Shown here one piece after another: positions 41,822 through 50,669 of a stretch of DNA of 64,000 nt (positions are counted from its first letter, which is position 1; each line of letters starts with the position of its first letter). This DNA is from Hymenobacter metallicola (GTDB taxonomy: Bacteria; Bacteroidota; Bacteroidia; Cytophagales; Hymenobacteraceae). Where the stretch lies: contig NZ_SRMB01000001.1 of the NCBI RefSeq assembly GCF_004745645.1, positions 2,108,001 through 2,172,000 on the forward strand. The letters are read 5' to 3'. Below the pieces are notes generated by a model, which saw nothing but the letters and a program-made list of their open reading frames with translations, made no database searches and had not been told where the DNA came from. Position numbers and translations under genes: made by a program.

Positions 41822-43897
41822 TTGCTGTCCACCGCTGCTTCTCCCTGGTTAATCTTGCTGTGCCTAGCCGTGGGCGCGGGCTACGCGGCCCTTCTCTATT
41901 CGGCTAAAGCTCCCTGGAGCAAGCCCGTGAACTACGCCCTGGCCGCTCTGCGCTTCGTGGTGGTGAGCTTCCTCTGCTTTCTGCTGCTCTCGCCGTTTAT
42001 TAAAACCACTACCACGACCAAGGAGCAGCCCACCATCGTGCTGGCCGTCGACAACTCCCAGTCGGTGGGGCTGTTTACTCCCAAACCGGTGCTTAGCCAG
42101 GCCACAGCGGGCATTACCCAGTTGGCGGCCGACCTGGGCCGCAGAGGCTTTCAGGTCGAGACCCGCACACTCAGCGCCGGCGCCCGCCCGGCCCGGCCCG
42201 ACTCCCTGCGTTTCCAGGCCCCGGCCTCTGACCTCGACGGCCTGCTGAGCGGCATTGGCGAAAGCTACGACGGGCGTAATCTGGCCGGGGTGGTGCTCGT
42301 CTCCGACGGCATCGTGAACCAGGGCCGCTCGCCGGTGTACTCCGAGTTCAACTTCCCGATTTACAGCGTGGCGGTTGGCGACACCTTACCCAAGAAGGAT
42401 GTGCGCCTGGCCGTGCTGACTTATAACCGGGTGGCCTTCAGCGGCAACCGATTCCCGATTGAAGCCGAAATCGACTACAGCGGCTTTAGCGGTGGCGAGG
42501 CTTCGGTGCAGCTGCGGGAGAATGGCCGCGTGCTCGAAACCCGGCGCGTGCCGCTCACGGCCAGCCGGCGCAGCCAGAAAACCACCTTTTTGCTCACGGC
42601 CAACGCCCCCGGCAAGCACCGCTACGAAGTGGTAGTACAGCCCCTGGCCGGCGAGTTTACGACGCTCAACAACACCAAAAGCGCCTACATCGAGGTGGTG
42701 AAAGGTAAGCTGCGCGTGCTGCTGGCCGGGGCGGCCCCCCACCCCGACCTGAAGGCGCTGCGGGCTGCCATTCAACAGAACGACAACTTCGCGCTGACCA
42801 CCTACCTGCCCGGCATCACGCCCCTGCAGAATCAGGACTACGACGTGGCCATTTTGCACCAACTGCCGGCCCGCGGCGGGGTGGGGGCCGAGGTGCTGGC
42901 CGCCGTGAAAAGCCGCAAGGTTCCGACCTTCTACATCGTGGGTGCCCAGTCGGATTTTAACGCCTACAACTCCTTCGGTACCGGCCTGACCATTACGCCC
43001 CGGGGCAGCCAGACCGATGAAGTGACGCCGGTGCTGAATCCGAGCTTTTCGCGCTTTACCTTCGAGGAAGACGCTCTGCGCCGGTTTACGGCTTACCCGC
43101 CGGCGGCCGTGCCCTTCGGAGATTTGCGGGTGAACAGCGGGGCAGAGGTGGCTTTGTACCAGCAGGTGGGCCGCCTCAAAACCCAGAAACCCCTGCTCGT
43201 GCTCGGCGGCGTGCCGGCCCAGCGCCAGGCCACGCTGCTCACCGACGGCAGCTGGCAGTGGCGCCTGCAGGAGGCCGCCGACCACGCCGACCGGCCCGAG
43301 GCCTACGACCGGCTCATTATCCGGACCCTGCAGCTGCTCACGGCCAACGCTAACAAGAAGCGCCTCGACGTGTACCCCACCCAGGATGCCTTCAGCACCG
43401 CCGACGACGTGACTTTTGCCGCCGAGACCTACAACGCCATTTTTGAGCGGATTTACGGCCAGGCTATTCGCCTCACGCTGACCGACGAGCAGAACCGTAC
43501 CCGCACGTTCAACTTCACCAATAGCGAGGATGGCTCGCCTCTGCACCTGGGCAGCCTACCCGGGGGCCTTTACCGCTACGCCGCCACTGCTACCCTTAGC
43601 GGCCAGCACCAGCAGGACCGCGGCGAACTACTGGTGCAGGAGCAGCAACTCGAAACCCTGGAAGCCCGCGCCAACCACAATCTGCTCTACCAGCTTTCGC
43701 GCCGTAGCGGTTCGCGCCTGTATTACCCCGGTCAGTTTGCCCAGCTCACCCAAGACATTCAGCAGGCCAACGCCAAGCCAGTGCTCTACACCCAGGAGGA
43801 TCTGAAGGATTTGATTAACCTGAAATGGCTGTTTTTCCTGCTGCTGGCTTTAGTTACGGCCGAGTGGGCCACCAGAAAATACTCAGGGGGCATATAA
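41822..43897 (+). CDS. VWA-type large membrane protein
   Basis: A 691-residue protein with two N-terminal membrane helices (WLILLCLAVGAGYAALLYSA and ALAALRFVVVSFLCFLLLSP) and one C-terminal helix (LKWLFFLLLALVTAEWA). The large middle part begins with a von Willebrand A-like start, PTIVLAVDNSQSVGLF, whose DNSQS is a MIDAS-like DxSxS, and continues with VLVSDGIVNQG. The later part resembles the glutamine-amidotransferase-like domain seen in this Bacteroidota group. Start taken at TTG 41822 because no upstream ATG is in frame; a CTG at 41825 is adjacent. No MoxR ATPase is adjacent, so the usual chaperone partner is elsewhere. Role in envelope or stress functions is inferred. Confidence 0.82.
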   Translation: MLSTAASPWLILLCLAVGAGYAALLYSAKAPWSKPVNYALAALRFVVVSFLCFLLLSPFIKTTTTTKEQPTIVLAVDNSQSVGLFTPKPVLSQATAGITQLAADLGRRGFQVETRTLSAGARPARPDSLRFQAPASDLDGLLSGIGESYDGRNLAGVVLVSDGIVNQGRSPVYSEFNFPIYSVAVGDTLPKKDVRLAVLTYNRVAFSGNRFPIEAEIDYSGFSGGEASVQLRENGRVLETRRVPLTASRRSQKTTFLLTANAPGKHRYEVVVQPLAGEFTTLNNTKSAYIEVVKGKLRVLLAGAAPHPDLKALRAAIQQNDNFALTTYLPGITPLQNQDYDVAILHQLPARGGVGAEVLAAVKSRKVPTFYIVGAQSDFNAYNSFGTGLTITPRGSQTDEVTPVLNPSFSRFTFEEDALRRFTAYPPAAVPFGDLRVNSGAEVALYQQVGRLKTQKPLLVLGGVPAQRQATLLTDGSWQWRLQEAADHADRPEAYDRLIIRTLQLLTANANKKRLDVYPTQDAFSTADDVTFAAETYNAIFERIYGQAIRLTLTDEQNRTRTFNFTNSEDGSPLHLGSLPGGLYRYAATATLSGQHQQDRGELLVQEQQLETLEARANHNLLYQLSRRSGSRLYYPGQFAQLTQDIQQANAKPVLYTQEDLKDLINLKWLFFLLLALVTAEWATRKYSGGI

Positions 43898-44022
43898 AGC
43901 TGTAGGGCGAAGTTCTGCTTGGGCAGCCGTTCGCGCCATGACCACGATAATCGTTTGAGTTGCGCTTACCCCCTTGCCCAGTAGAACTTCGCGCTACGTT
44001 AATCCGTCATGTTACTTCTGCT

Positions 44023-44415
44023 ATGAAACACAGCCTCTCCTTTTTTGGCGCCCTTCTACTGCTGACTGGCTGCAATAACTCCCCGGAAAAGCGGGCGGAA
44101 GCGGTGGTTTCCGAATATGTAAGCAACCGCCTCGACGACCCGGCGAATTACCGGGCCGACAAGTTTGACACCAAGCCCTACACCCGGCAGGACTCGGCGG
44201 CCTACGCCGCCCGCGTGGCCCAACTCAACGGTAGCGGCCCGGCGGCTCCGGCCGCGCCGCCAGTAGCCAACGGCGCGGCGCAGATTGGCACCTTTGTGCG
44301 CCACAGCTACCGGGAGCAAACCAAGGACGGCGACGTGCGGCGCGACAGTGGAGAGTTTGTCGTGTCGCCCAAGGGCGACGTAATCGAGCTTATCCCCGGC
44401 CACCGGCTCAAGTAG
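44023..44415 (+). CDS. Small lipoprotein, unknown function
   Basis: A 130-residue lipoprotein, ATG 44023, lipobox FGALLLLTGCNN (Cys near residue 16). After it, EKRAEAVVSEYVSNRLDDPA and then a Pro/Ala linker (about 80-90) lead to a small beta domain (GTFVRHSYREQTKDGDVRRD, EFVVSPKGDVIEL). The pattern resembles small Bacteroidota lipoproteins of unknown role. The 125-bp gap from the VWA gene makes co-transcription uncertain. Confidence 0.75.
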   Translation: MKHSLSFFGALLLLTGCNNSPEKRAEAVVSEYVSNRLDDPANYRADKFDTKPYTRQDSAAYAARVAQLNGSGPAAPAAPPVANGAAQIGTFVRHSYREQTKDGDVRRDSGEFVVSPKGDVIELIPGHRLK

Positions 44416-44441
44416 CGCAAACCAACTTGGTGGCGCAAGGG

Positions 44442-45260
44442 TCAGTCGGCCGTTTTCCACCGGCTCAGCAGGCCGTAGCCCAGTAGCAAGGCGCCGGCAA
44501 ACCACCCCAGACTGCACCACTCGGCCAGGGCAATACCGGGCTGAACGGTGAGCACGCCCTGGGCATCTTTGCTCAGCAGATATAATACCTGCGTCGGGGC
44601 GGCGTAGGGCAGGTAGTCGACGTGCTCCCAGCGCAGCAACGTGAGGGCCGCCACCAGGCCCCCGATACCAAAGGCAAAGGGCAGTGCAAAGCTGCGCCAC
44701 CACAGGGCCGCGACATACTGAATTCCCAAAACGCCCAGCGTAGCCAGGTAGCTGTGCGCCAGCATAGTTACAACACCGGCCAGCGGGACCGGGTGGGCAG
44801 CAAACAACAGGTCGGGACGGAGCAGGCCCAGCAGCTTGCCCGAGGCCAGCAGCAGTACCACGTATACCACCTGGGCCAGCAGATTGAGTTGGAGCAGCAC
44901 CAGCAGTTTGCTGCTCAGCACGGCCCCGCGGCCAACGGGCAAGGCATACAGGTGCTTCCAGGCCGTGGCCCGGTTTTCAATGGCCACCAGCAGGCTGGTC
45001 AGCAAAATCAGAAACAGGGGCAGCAACAAAATCGAGGCCGTTTGCCAGCTCATGTGGATGTACTTTGCCCACGGATTTTGCCCGGCCGCCAGCAGCTTCT
45101 CGCCCCGGAAATAGACAATCAGGAAGTTGAGCACTACCGGCAGCGCGCCCCCGCCCAGGGCCAGCCACAGGGCCAGGGTGCGGCGTAGCTTAAGCCAGTC
45201 GGCAAGGTGGCAGCGCCACCACTGCGTCATGGGGGAAGGCGCGGAAAGGTCGAAGCTCAT
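44442..45260 (-). CDS. ABC-2 type transporter permease
   Basis: A 272-residue membrane protein with six hydrophobic segments (LALWLALGGGALPVVLNFLI, SILLLPLFLILLTSLLVAIE, LLVLLQLNLLAQVVYVVLLL, and more). The layout fits the ABC-2 permeases of lantibiotic-immunity and bacitracin-type exporters. Start ATG 45260 overlaps the stop of the ATPase gene (ATGA), so both are coupled. With the ATPase it should form an exporter in the inner membrane; substrate unknown. Confidence 0.88.
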   Translation of the reverse strand: MSFDLSAPSPMTQWWRCHLADWLKLRRTLALWLALGGGALPVVLNFLIVYFRGEKLLAAGQNPWAKYIHMSWQTASILLLPLFLILLTSLLVAIENRATAWKHLYALPVGRGAVLSSKLLVLLQLNLLAQVVYVVLLLASGKLLGLLRPDLLFAAHPVPLAGVVTMLAHSYLATLGVLGIQYVAALWWRSFALPFAFGIGGLVAALTLLRWEHVDYLPYAAPTQVLYLLSKDAQGVLTVQPGIALAEWCSLGWFAGALLLGYGLLSRWKTAD

Positions 45261-46183
45261 AGGACGGGGCTGGTTTCGGTGAGGTGCAGAAAGGTTTCTT
45301 CCAGGGTGGGTTGCCGGCAGCTGAGCTGGTAGAGCGGCTGCCCGGCCAGCACCAGGTGCCGCGCCACCTTGGCCAGCTGCTCGCGCGACTGATAGGGCAG
45401 CAGTAAGGTGCCGGCGCTGGCAACGGTGGCCTCGCCCAGCCCGGCCGGCAGCAAGTGGCAGCAAGTGGCTGCGCAGTCAGTTTCGATGACGATGTGCCGG
45501 CGGGCCACTTGCCGGTTGTGCAGCTCGGCCATACCGCCCTGAAACACCAACTGCCCGTGCTGAATAATGCCCACGTGGGTAGCCACCCGCTCGATTTCGC
45601 TGATCAGGTGGCTCGAGAGCAGAATGGTTTTGCCCTGCTCCTGCTGCAGGCGCCGCAGCAGCTCGCGCATGTCGATGATGCCGTTGGGGTCGAGGCCGTT
45701 GGTGGGCTCGTCGAGAATCAGCAGGTCGGGGTCGGGCAGCAAGGCCAGGCCCAGGCCCAGCCGCTGCCGCATGCCCAGCGAATATTCCCGCACCGGGCGG
45801 TGGGCCGCTTCCGTGAGTCCTACCAAGGCCAGTACTTCTTCCGAGCGGCCCCGAGCCAGCCCCCGCAGCCGCCGGGTCACTTCCAGGTTGGCCAGGCCGC
45901 TGAGGTGGTCGTAGAGCGAAGGATTCTCGATTAGAGCGCCCACCCGGCCCAGCAGTGCCACGCGGTGCCGGGCTAGGTCGTGGCCGAAGAGGCGGACCGT
46001 GCCGGCCGGAGCCCGCAGCAGGCCCAGCAGCAGCCGCAGCGTGGTACTTTTGCCCGCTCCGTTGGGCCCCAGAAAGCCGTAGATGCTGCCCGGTGGCACC
46101 GCCAAGGCCATTTCCCGCAGGATGGGCCGGGTGCCGTAAGCAAAGGAAAGCCGGTCGGTTTCGACCACAGGTAGGTAGCTCAT
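45257..46183 (-). CDS. ABC transporter ATP-binding protein
   Basis: A 308-residue ATPase. Walker A FLGPNGAGKSTTLRLLLGLL (about 38), signature YSLGMRQRLGLGLAL (about 133), Walker B LLILDEPTNGLDPNGI (about 155) and the H-loop ILLSSHLISEIE. The C-terminal 80 residues are the extra region of the BcrA/NatA-type exporters. It is immediately upstream of its permease and divergent from a LytS/LytTR pair at 46456, which may regulate it. ATG 46183. Confidence 0.92.
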   Translation of the reverse strand: MSYLPVVETDRLSFAYGTRPILREMALAVPPGSIYGFLGPNGAGKSTTLRLLLGLLRAPAGTVRLFGHDLARHRVALLGRVGALIENPSLYDHLSGLANLEVTRRLRGLARGRSEEVLALVGLTEAAHRPVREYSLGMRQRLGLGLALLPDPDLLILDEPTNGLDPNGIIDMRELLRRLQQEQGKTILLSSHLISEIERVATHVGIIQHGQLVFQGGMAELHNRQVARRHIVIETDCAATCCHLLPAGLGEATVASAGTLLLPYQSREQLAKVARHLVLAGQPLYQLSCRQPTLEETFLHLTETSPVL

Positions 46184-46455
46184 AGCCAGTCGCTAAATAA
46201 GAATGGACCAAACCTACTACCCGGCAGATACCGCCCGCGGCTTCTTCTACCAACTCCGCTAAATCGAAGGGAAACACCGACCTGACGTCTACCACTGGCC
46301 TTAGTCGGGGCTTCGTTGGCTGGCAACGCCCGTTGGTAGAATTTGCACGGGTATTGAAGCAGGCTGGGAGGCCGGTCGTTGAAAACCCGCCGCTGATTTC
46401 AACCGGCTAGGCCTATTTTGGCACCTTATTGACTAGCCTTGCCTGCTTGCCCACC

Positions 46456-47577
46456 ATGCCCCACCACCCCGAGTCTTTTTCCCCTGCTCCTACCGCTTCG
46501 GCGAGGTTCTGGGCCGCCGTGGCCAGGGTGCCGCTGTGGGCGCATATTTCGCTGTGGGCCGTCCTGCTTGGCATCGACGCGTTGCAGGTGTATGTAGGCA
46601 TGAATTTTCCGGCGAAAGAAGCTCGTTCCCACCCTTTCGACTGGCGGTACGCGCTGGTGCACGCGGCCCTGACTGATGGGCTCTACGCCGCTTTCTTTTA
46701 CTTCAACTGGCTGATTCTGATTCCCAAAACCTTGGCGCGCAACCAGGTGTGGCGCTACGTGCTGGCGGTACTTGTCGTGTTGGCCGTTTCAGTAGGCGGC
46801 CGTCTGCTTATCTCCACTTTTACCGTTCCCAATGGGAGCACCGAACCATTTAACCCTTCGCGGCAGGCTGTACCGTACCTACTCTGGGGCCTGATGACGC
46901 TCTTTTTCAGCTCGGCCCTCAAGGTTACCAGCGACTACCTGCAGGAGCAGCGCAACCGCCGGGAGCGGGAACGGCACTATCTGCTCACCGAGCTGGCCTT
47001 GCTCAAGGCCCAGGTCAACCCGCACTTCTTATTCAATACGCTCAACAACATCTACGCCCTGACCAAACAGCAGTCGGCCAGGGCACCGGAAGCCGTGCTA
47101 CGGCTGGCCGAAATCATGCGCTACATGCTCTACGAAAGCAATTCGGAACAGGTGTTGCTGGCGAAGGAGCTGGCCAACATCCGGAGCTTTCTGGACTTGC
47201 AGCGCCTGCGCCTACCCGCGGCCGACGCCGAGGCCATTGCTTTTCGAAGCCACGGTGTAGCCCCCGACTCAGACTATCTTATTGCGCCCATGCTGCTGCT
47301 GCCCCTGGTCGAAAATGCCTTTAAACACGGCGACCTGGCCATGCGCCCCGAGGCTGTGCGCCTTACTGTGGAACTCGCTGGCGCGGGTGAGCTGCGCGTC
47401 GAGGTGCACAATTTTGTGGACGCCACGGCCCAGCCGCCCAGCGAGCAGCCCGGTGGCCTGGGCCTGGTTAATTTGCGCCGCCGCCTCAACCTGCTTTACC
47501 CCAACCGCCATACCTTACGGGTCGACAGCCAGCCGACCGAGCACACGGTGGTTCTAACCCTGGCCGCGGTCCTTTAA
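46456..47577 (+). CDS. LytS-type sensor histidine kinase
   Basis: A 373-residue kinase with four N-terminal membrane segments (about 25-165) and a cytoplasmic part with the His_kinase box LLKAQVNPHFLFNTLNNIYAL (about 190; phospho-His in NPHFLFN) and an ATPase domain with PMLLLPLVENAFKHG and GGLGLVNLRRRLNLLY. It lacks PAS or GAF domains, so the membrane part is the sensor. ATG 46456 (MPHHPESFSPAPTAS) preferred over an in-frame TTG at 46429. The LytTR regulator follows after two bases. Confidence 0.92.
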   Translation: MPHHPESFSPAPTASARFWAAVARVPLWAHISLWAVLLGIDALQVYVGMNFPAKEARSHPFDWRYALVHAALTDGLYAAFFYFNWLILIPKTLARNQVWRYVLAVLVVLAVSVGGRLLISTFTVPNGSTEPFNPSRQAVPYLLWGLMTLFFSSALKVTSDYLQEQRNRRERERHYLLTELALLKAQVNPHFLFNTLNNIYALTKQQSARAPEAVLRLAEIMRYMLYESNSEQVLLAKELANIRSFLDLQRLRLPAADAEAIAFRSHGVAPDSDYLIAPMLLLPLVENAFKHGDLAMRPEAVRLTVELAGAGELRVEVHNFVDATAQPPSEQPGGLGLVNLRRRLNLLYPNRHTLRVDSQPTEHTVVLTLAAVL

Positions 47578-47579
47578 CT

Positions 47580-48320
47580 ATGGAATCGGAAAACACGCTG
47601 CGCAAAATATCCTGCGTCCTTATCGACGACGAGCCCCTAGCCCTCGATGTGCTGGCCGACTACTGCGGGCAGATTCCTTTTGTGGAGGTCCGCGGACAGT
47701 TTCACGACGCCCTAGCCGCCCTGGCCTTTCTGCAGGACAACGCCGTGGACTTGGTTTTTCTCGACATTCATATGCCCCGCCTCACCGGCTTGCAATTGGC
47801 TCAGCTGCTGCCCGCGCCCGGGCCGCGCATCGTGCTGACCACCGCTTACGACACCTACGCCGTGCGCAGCTACGAGCTGGGCGTGGCGGACTATCTACTC
47901 AAACCGATTTCCTTCGAGCGGTTTTTGCAGGCCGTCAACAAAGTGCGGCAGACCCTGCTGCCCACGCCCGCCCCACTGCAGGATGCTTCGCCCACGGCGC
48001 CCGATGCCATGTTCGTCAAAAACGAGCACCGCCTGCAACGGGTGGCCTTCGACGATATTCTCTACATCGAAGGCATGAAGGAATACCTGCTGATTTATAC
48101 CATTCAGGGCAAAATCCTGACGTTACAGTCTTTTCGGCGGGTAGAGGAAGTGCTGCCGCCCGAGCGGTTCGCCCGGATCCACAAGTCGTTTCTGGTGTCG
48201 CTGCAGCGGATCGAGCACCTGGAGCGGGGCAAGGTGCAGGTAGCGGGCCGCCTACTGCCCATCGGCGACACCTACCGCGACTCGTTTGCGGCCCTTATTC
48301 GCGCCCACAACCAGCTTTGA
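47580..48320 (+). CDS. LytTR-type response regulator
   Basis: A 246-residue regulator. Receiver domain (about 8-120): VLIDDEPLALDVLADYCGQ, phospho-acceptor in DLVFLDIHMPRLTGLQL, and DYLLKPISFERFLQAV with the conserved Lys. LytTR DNA-binding domain (about 140-244): MFVKNEHRLQRVAFDDILYI, EGMKEYLLIYT, FARIHKSFLVSLQRI. The gene begins two bases after the kinase stop. LytTR regulators usually control nearby genes through direct repeats; the divergent ABC operon is the first candidate, though I could not see a convincing repeat in the shared region. Confidence 0.93.
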   Translation: MESENTLRKISCVLIDDEPLALDVLADYCGQIPFVEVRGQFHDALAALAFLQDNAVDLVFLDIHMPRLTGLQLAQLLPAPGPRIVLTTAYDTYAVRSYELGVADYLLKPISFERFLQAVNKVRQTLLPTPAPLQDASPTAPDAMFVKNEHRLQRVAFDDILYIEGMKEYLLIYTIQGKILTLQSFRRVEEVLPPERFARIHKSFLVSLQRIEHLERGKVQVAGRLLPIGDTYRDSFAALIRAHNQL

Positions 48321-48399
48321 GGCGCTATATGCAGCCTTACTGATGTCAGTTTAACCAGAACCTGAATTAGCCATTTCAACCCGTCTTTTTTACACTGTT

Positions 48400-48639
48400 A
48401 TGCTGCTGTCTTGCCCCTTCCTGCTACTTGGCGACATCACCGGGCTCATCTGGATGCTGGGTATTGGGTTGGCCTTGGTATTTCTTGGCTTCCTCGTCGC
48501 CGTTCTGCTGGTTGGCAAGCGCGACTTTGTGGACCGGGCCGACACTGCGGAAGGCAAATCCGGCCGGCTGGGCCTGTTAATCATAGGGGCCCCTTTCCTG
48601 GCGCTGCTCCTGCTCTACTTGCTGCTAGCGGGGCTATAA
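48400..48639 (+). CDS. Small two-span membrane protein
   Basis: A 79-residue protein with two hydrophobic spans (ITGLIWMLGIGLALVFLGFL, about 13-37; LGLLIIGAPFLALLLLYLLL, about 57-78) joined by a charged loop (VGKRDFVDRADTAEGKSGR). ATG 48400. No known family. It stands between the LytTR regulator and the pseudouridine synthase, in their direction. The regular helix-loop-helix layout makes coding likely. Confidence 0.65.
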   Translation: MLLSCPFLLLGDITGLIWMLGIGLALVFLGFLVAVLLVGKRDFVDRADTAEGKSGRLGLLIIGAPFLALLLLYLLLAGL

Positions 48640-48737
48640 CCGCTGCGCAAGGCCTGCAGTCAGCCTCAGGCAAAAGATTTGGCTCCGGTTCGGCCCGCTA
48701 TTTCGGTCGGCAGCGCGGTAGGTGCAGCGCGGATTGG

Positions 48738-48745
48738 TACCTTTG
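48738..48745 (+). promoter_or_regulatory. Candidate -7 promoter element for the pseudouridine synthase operon
   Basis: TACCTTTG fits TAnnTTTG, 126 bases before the ATG at 48872. The long leader and absence of a clear -33 element make this tentative. Confidence 0.3.
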
Positions 48746-48871
48746 CGCGACCCGCCCGCTGCGCCGCTTGGCTACCAGCCGCCGGGAACCCCATCTGGGA
48801 CGGTCCGTTCTCTATTTCCGAGCCGACGTGCCGCTGTTTCTGATTTTCCTTACCCCACGTTTTTTCTGCTG

Positions 48872-49726
48872 ATGCGCTACGTTCTCGTCAACAAACCCTT
48901 CGAAGTTCTCACCCAATTCACCGACGAGAACGGCCGCGCCACGCTCAAAGACTTTGTGCCCGTGCCTGGCGTCTACCCCGTTGGCCGCCTCGATTACGAC
49001 AGTGAGGGCCTTGTGCTGCTCACCGACGACAAAGGGCTGCAGCACCGCCTCTCCGAGCCCCGCTACAAAGTGCCCAAAACCTACCTGGCCCAGGTAGAAG
49101 GCATCCCGACCGAAGAAGCCCTGGCTCAGCTGCGCCGCGGCGTGGATATCAAGACCAGCTACACCGCTCCCGCCGAGGCTGAATTGCTGGCCGGCCCGCC
49201 CGCTTACCTGTGGGAACGAAGCAAGCCCATCCGCTACCGGGCCGCCATTCCGACCTCGTGGCTGAAAATCACGATTTCGCAGGGCATGAACCGGCAGGTG
49301 CGCAAAATGACGGCCGCCGTAGGCTTCCCGACCCTGCGCCTGGTCCGGACCCAGATTGCCCACCTCCCCGTGGACGGCCTCGCGCCCGGGCAGTGGCGGG
49401 AGCTGACCGAAGCCGAAGCCGCCAAGCTGCGCTCGGCTTACTCGGCCACCAAAATGCCCGGCGAACGGACCGTAGCACCTAAGTCGGCTGCCGGAACTAC
49501 GAAAGCCGATTCGGCGGCCAAGCCTACCGGCGCAGGCCGTCCCGCGGGTCCGAAGTCAGCTAGCTCAGCCTCACCGGGTTCCCGCCCCGCGGCTGGGAAA
49601 GGCGGCCGTTCCTTTGATTCGGATAAGCCCAAGGGCCGTTCGGGTGCCAAGCCCAGCACCGGTGGCGCGGGCCGCACCGCGGGCGGTGGGGGCCGCTCCG
49701 GCGGGGGCCGTAGCTCGGGCCGCTAA
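48872..49726 (+). CDS. RsuA/RluE-type rRNA pseudouridine synthase
   Basis: A 284-residue enzyme converting a uridine in rRNA to pseudouridine. The start at ATG 48872 gives MRYVLVNKPFEVLTQF directly; there is no S4 domain, as in the short RluE type. The catalytic Asp is in VYPVGRLDYDSEGLVLLTDD (about residue 35), followed by YKVPKTYLAQVEG and ISQGMNRQVRKMTAAVGFPT. After residue about 195 comes an 85-residue tail of Ala, Gly, Ser, Pro, Lys and Arg, typical of Hymenobacter-like genomes and likely RNA-binding or disordered. The stop is next to the start of the hydrolase gene (TAATGA). Confidence 0.9.
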   Translation: MRYVLVNKPFEVLTQFTDENGRATLKDFVPVPGVYPVGRLDYDSEGLVLLTDDKGLQHRLSEPRYKVPKTYLAQVEGIPTEEALAQLRRGVDIKTSYTAPAEAELLAGPPAYLWERSKPIRYRAAIPTSWLKITISQGMNRQVRKMTAAVGFPTLRLVRTQIAHLPVDGLAPGQWRELTEAEAAKLRSAYSATKMPGERTVAPKSAAGTTKADSAAKPTGAGRPAGPKSASSASPGSRPAAGKGGRSFDSDKPKGRSGAKPSTGGAGRTAGGGGRSGGGRSSGR

Positions 49727-50661
49727 TGAAGCGGAGGCTGCTCTGGCTGCTGCTGCTGGGCTTTCTGGCCATCAACGGCGTAGCTTTTTTGCACGCCTGG
49801 CGTTTCACTCACTTCACCGACGAGTCCGGCACCCACACGGGCAACCCCGAGCAGCTGTCGGCCCTGGACAAAGCCTGGGTGCTCCTTACCGGCATCCAGA
49901 ACCCCAAGCCCCGCAACTTGGGTGCCCCCGCCTTTGCCTTTCGCACCGTCCTTATTCCGAGCCCCAACGGGCAGCTGGAAGCGTGGTATAGCCCGGTGAA
50001 CAACGCCCGGGGCCGCGTGGCGCTGTTTCATGGCTACACGAGCAACAAGTCCAAGCTGCTGACCGAGGCCAGCGTGTTTCGGCAGCTGGGCTACTCGGTG
50101 CTGCTGGTCGACTTTGCCGGCAATGGTGGCTCGGAAGGCTTTCAAACTACGGTCGGCTTCCGCGAATCGGCCGACGTGGCAGCGGTTTTTGCTTATCTGC
50201 AGCGGCAGAAACCAGCCGGGCCAATTATTCTCTACGGCGCTTCGATGGGCGCCGTGGCTATTCTGCGGGCCGAAAGTGAGTTGGGCGTCCGGCCCACAGC
50301 CAACATCATCGAGTGCCCCTACGGCAGCATGCTGCAAACGGCCCAGAACCGCTTCGGCTCCATGCACGTGCCGGCTTTCCCCCTGGCCAACCTGTTGGTG
50401 TTCTGGGGCGGGCTGCAAAACGGCTTCTGGGCCTTCGACCTCGACGCCACCGAGTTTGCCCAACACATTACCACTCCTACCCTGCTCATGTGGGGCGCAG
50501 CCGACCCGCGCGTCACCCGGGCCGAAACCGATGCTATTTACGCCGCCCTACGCGGCCCGAAGCAGCGCCGCGACTTTCCCAATGCCGGCCACGAGCCGTA
50601 CTGGCGCAAGTACCCGGTAGAGTGGCAATCAACGATTAGCGCGTTTATGAGCCAATTTTGA
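49726..50661 (+). CDS. Alpha/beta hydrolase
   Basis: A 311-residue alpha/beta-hydrolase with an N-terminal membrane anchor (RRLLWLLLLGFLAINGVAFL). The nucleophile Ser is in IILYGASMGAVAIL (G-x-S-x-G, about residue 170); an Asp lies in LLMWGAADPRVT and the catalytic His in FPNAGHEPYWRKY near the C-terminus. RVALFHGYTSNKSKLL carries the oxyanion-hole HG motif. The ATG overlaps the preceding stop. Substrate unknown; esterase or serine aminopeptidase-like. Confidence 0.88.
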   Translation: MKRRLLWLLLLGFLAINGVAFLHAWRFTHFTDESGTHTGNPEQLSALDKAWVLLTGIQNPKPRNLGAPAFAFRTVLIPSPNGQLEAWYSPVNNARGRVALFHGYTSNKSKLLTEASVFRQLGYSVLLVDFAGNGGSEGFQTTVGFRESADVAAVFAYLQRQKPAGPIILYGASMGAVAILRAESELGVRPTANIIECPYGSMLQTAQNRFGSMHVPAFPLANLLVFWGGLQNGFWAFDLDATEFAQHITTPTLLMWGAADPRVTRAETDAIYAALRGPKQRRDFPNAGHEPYWRKYPVEWQSTISAFMSQF

Positions 50662-50669
50662 GCATAATC

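Noticed and set aside
42386..43546. 386-codon minus-strand frame
   Set aside because: Antisense to the VWA-type gene; no domain.
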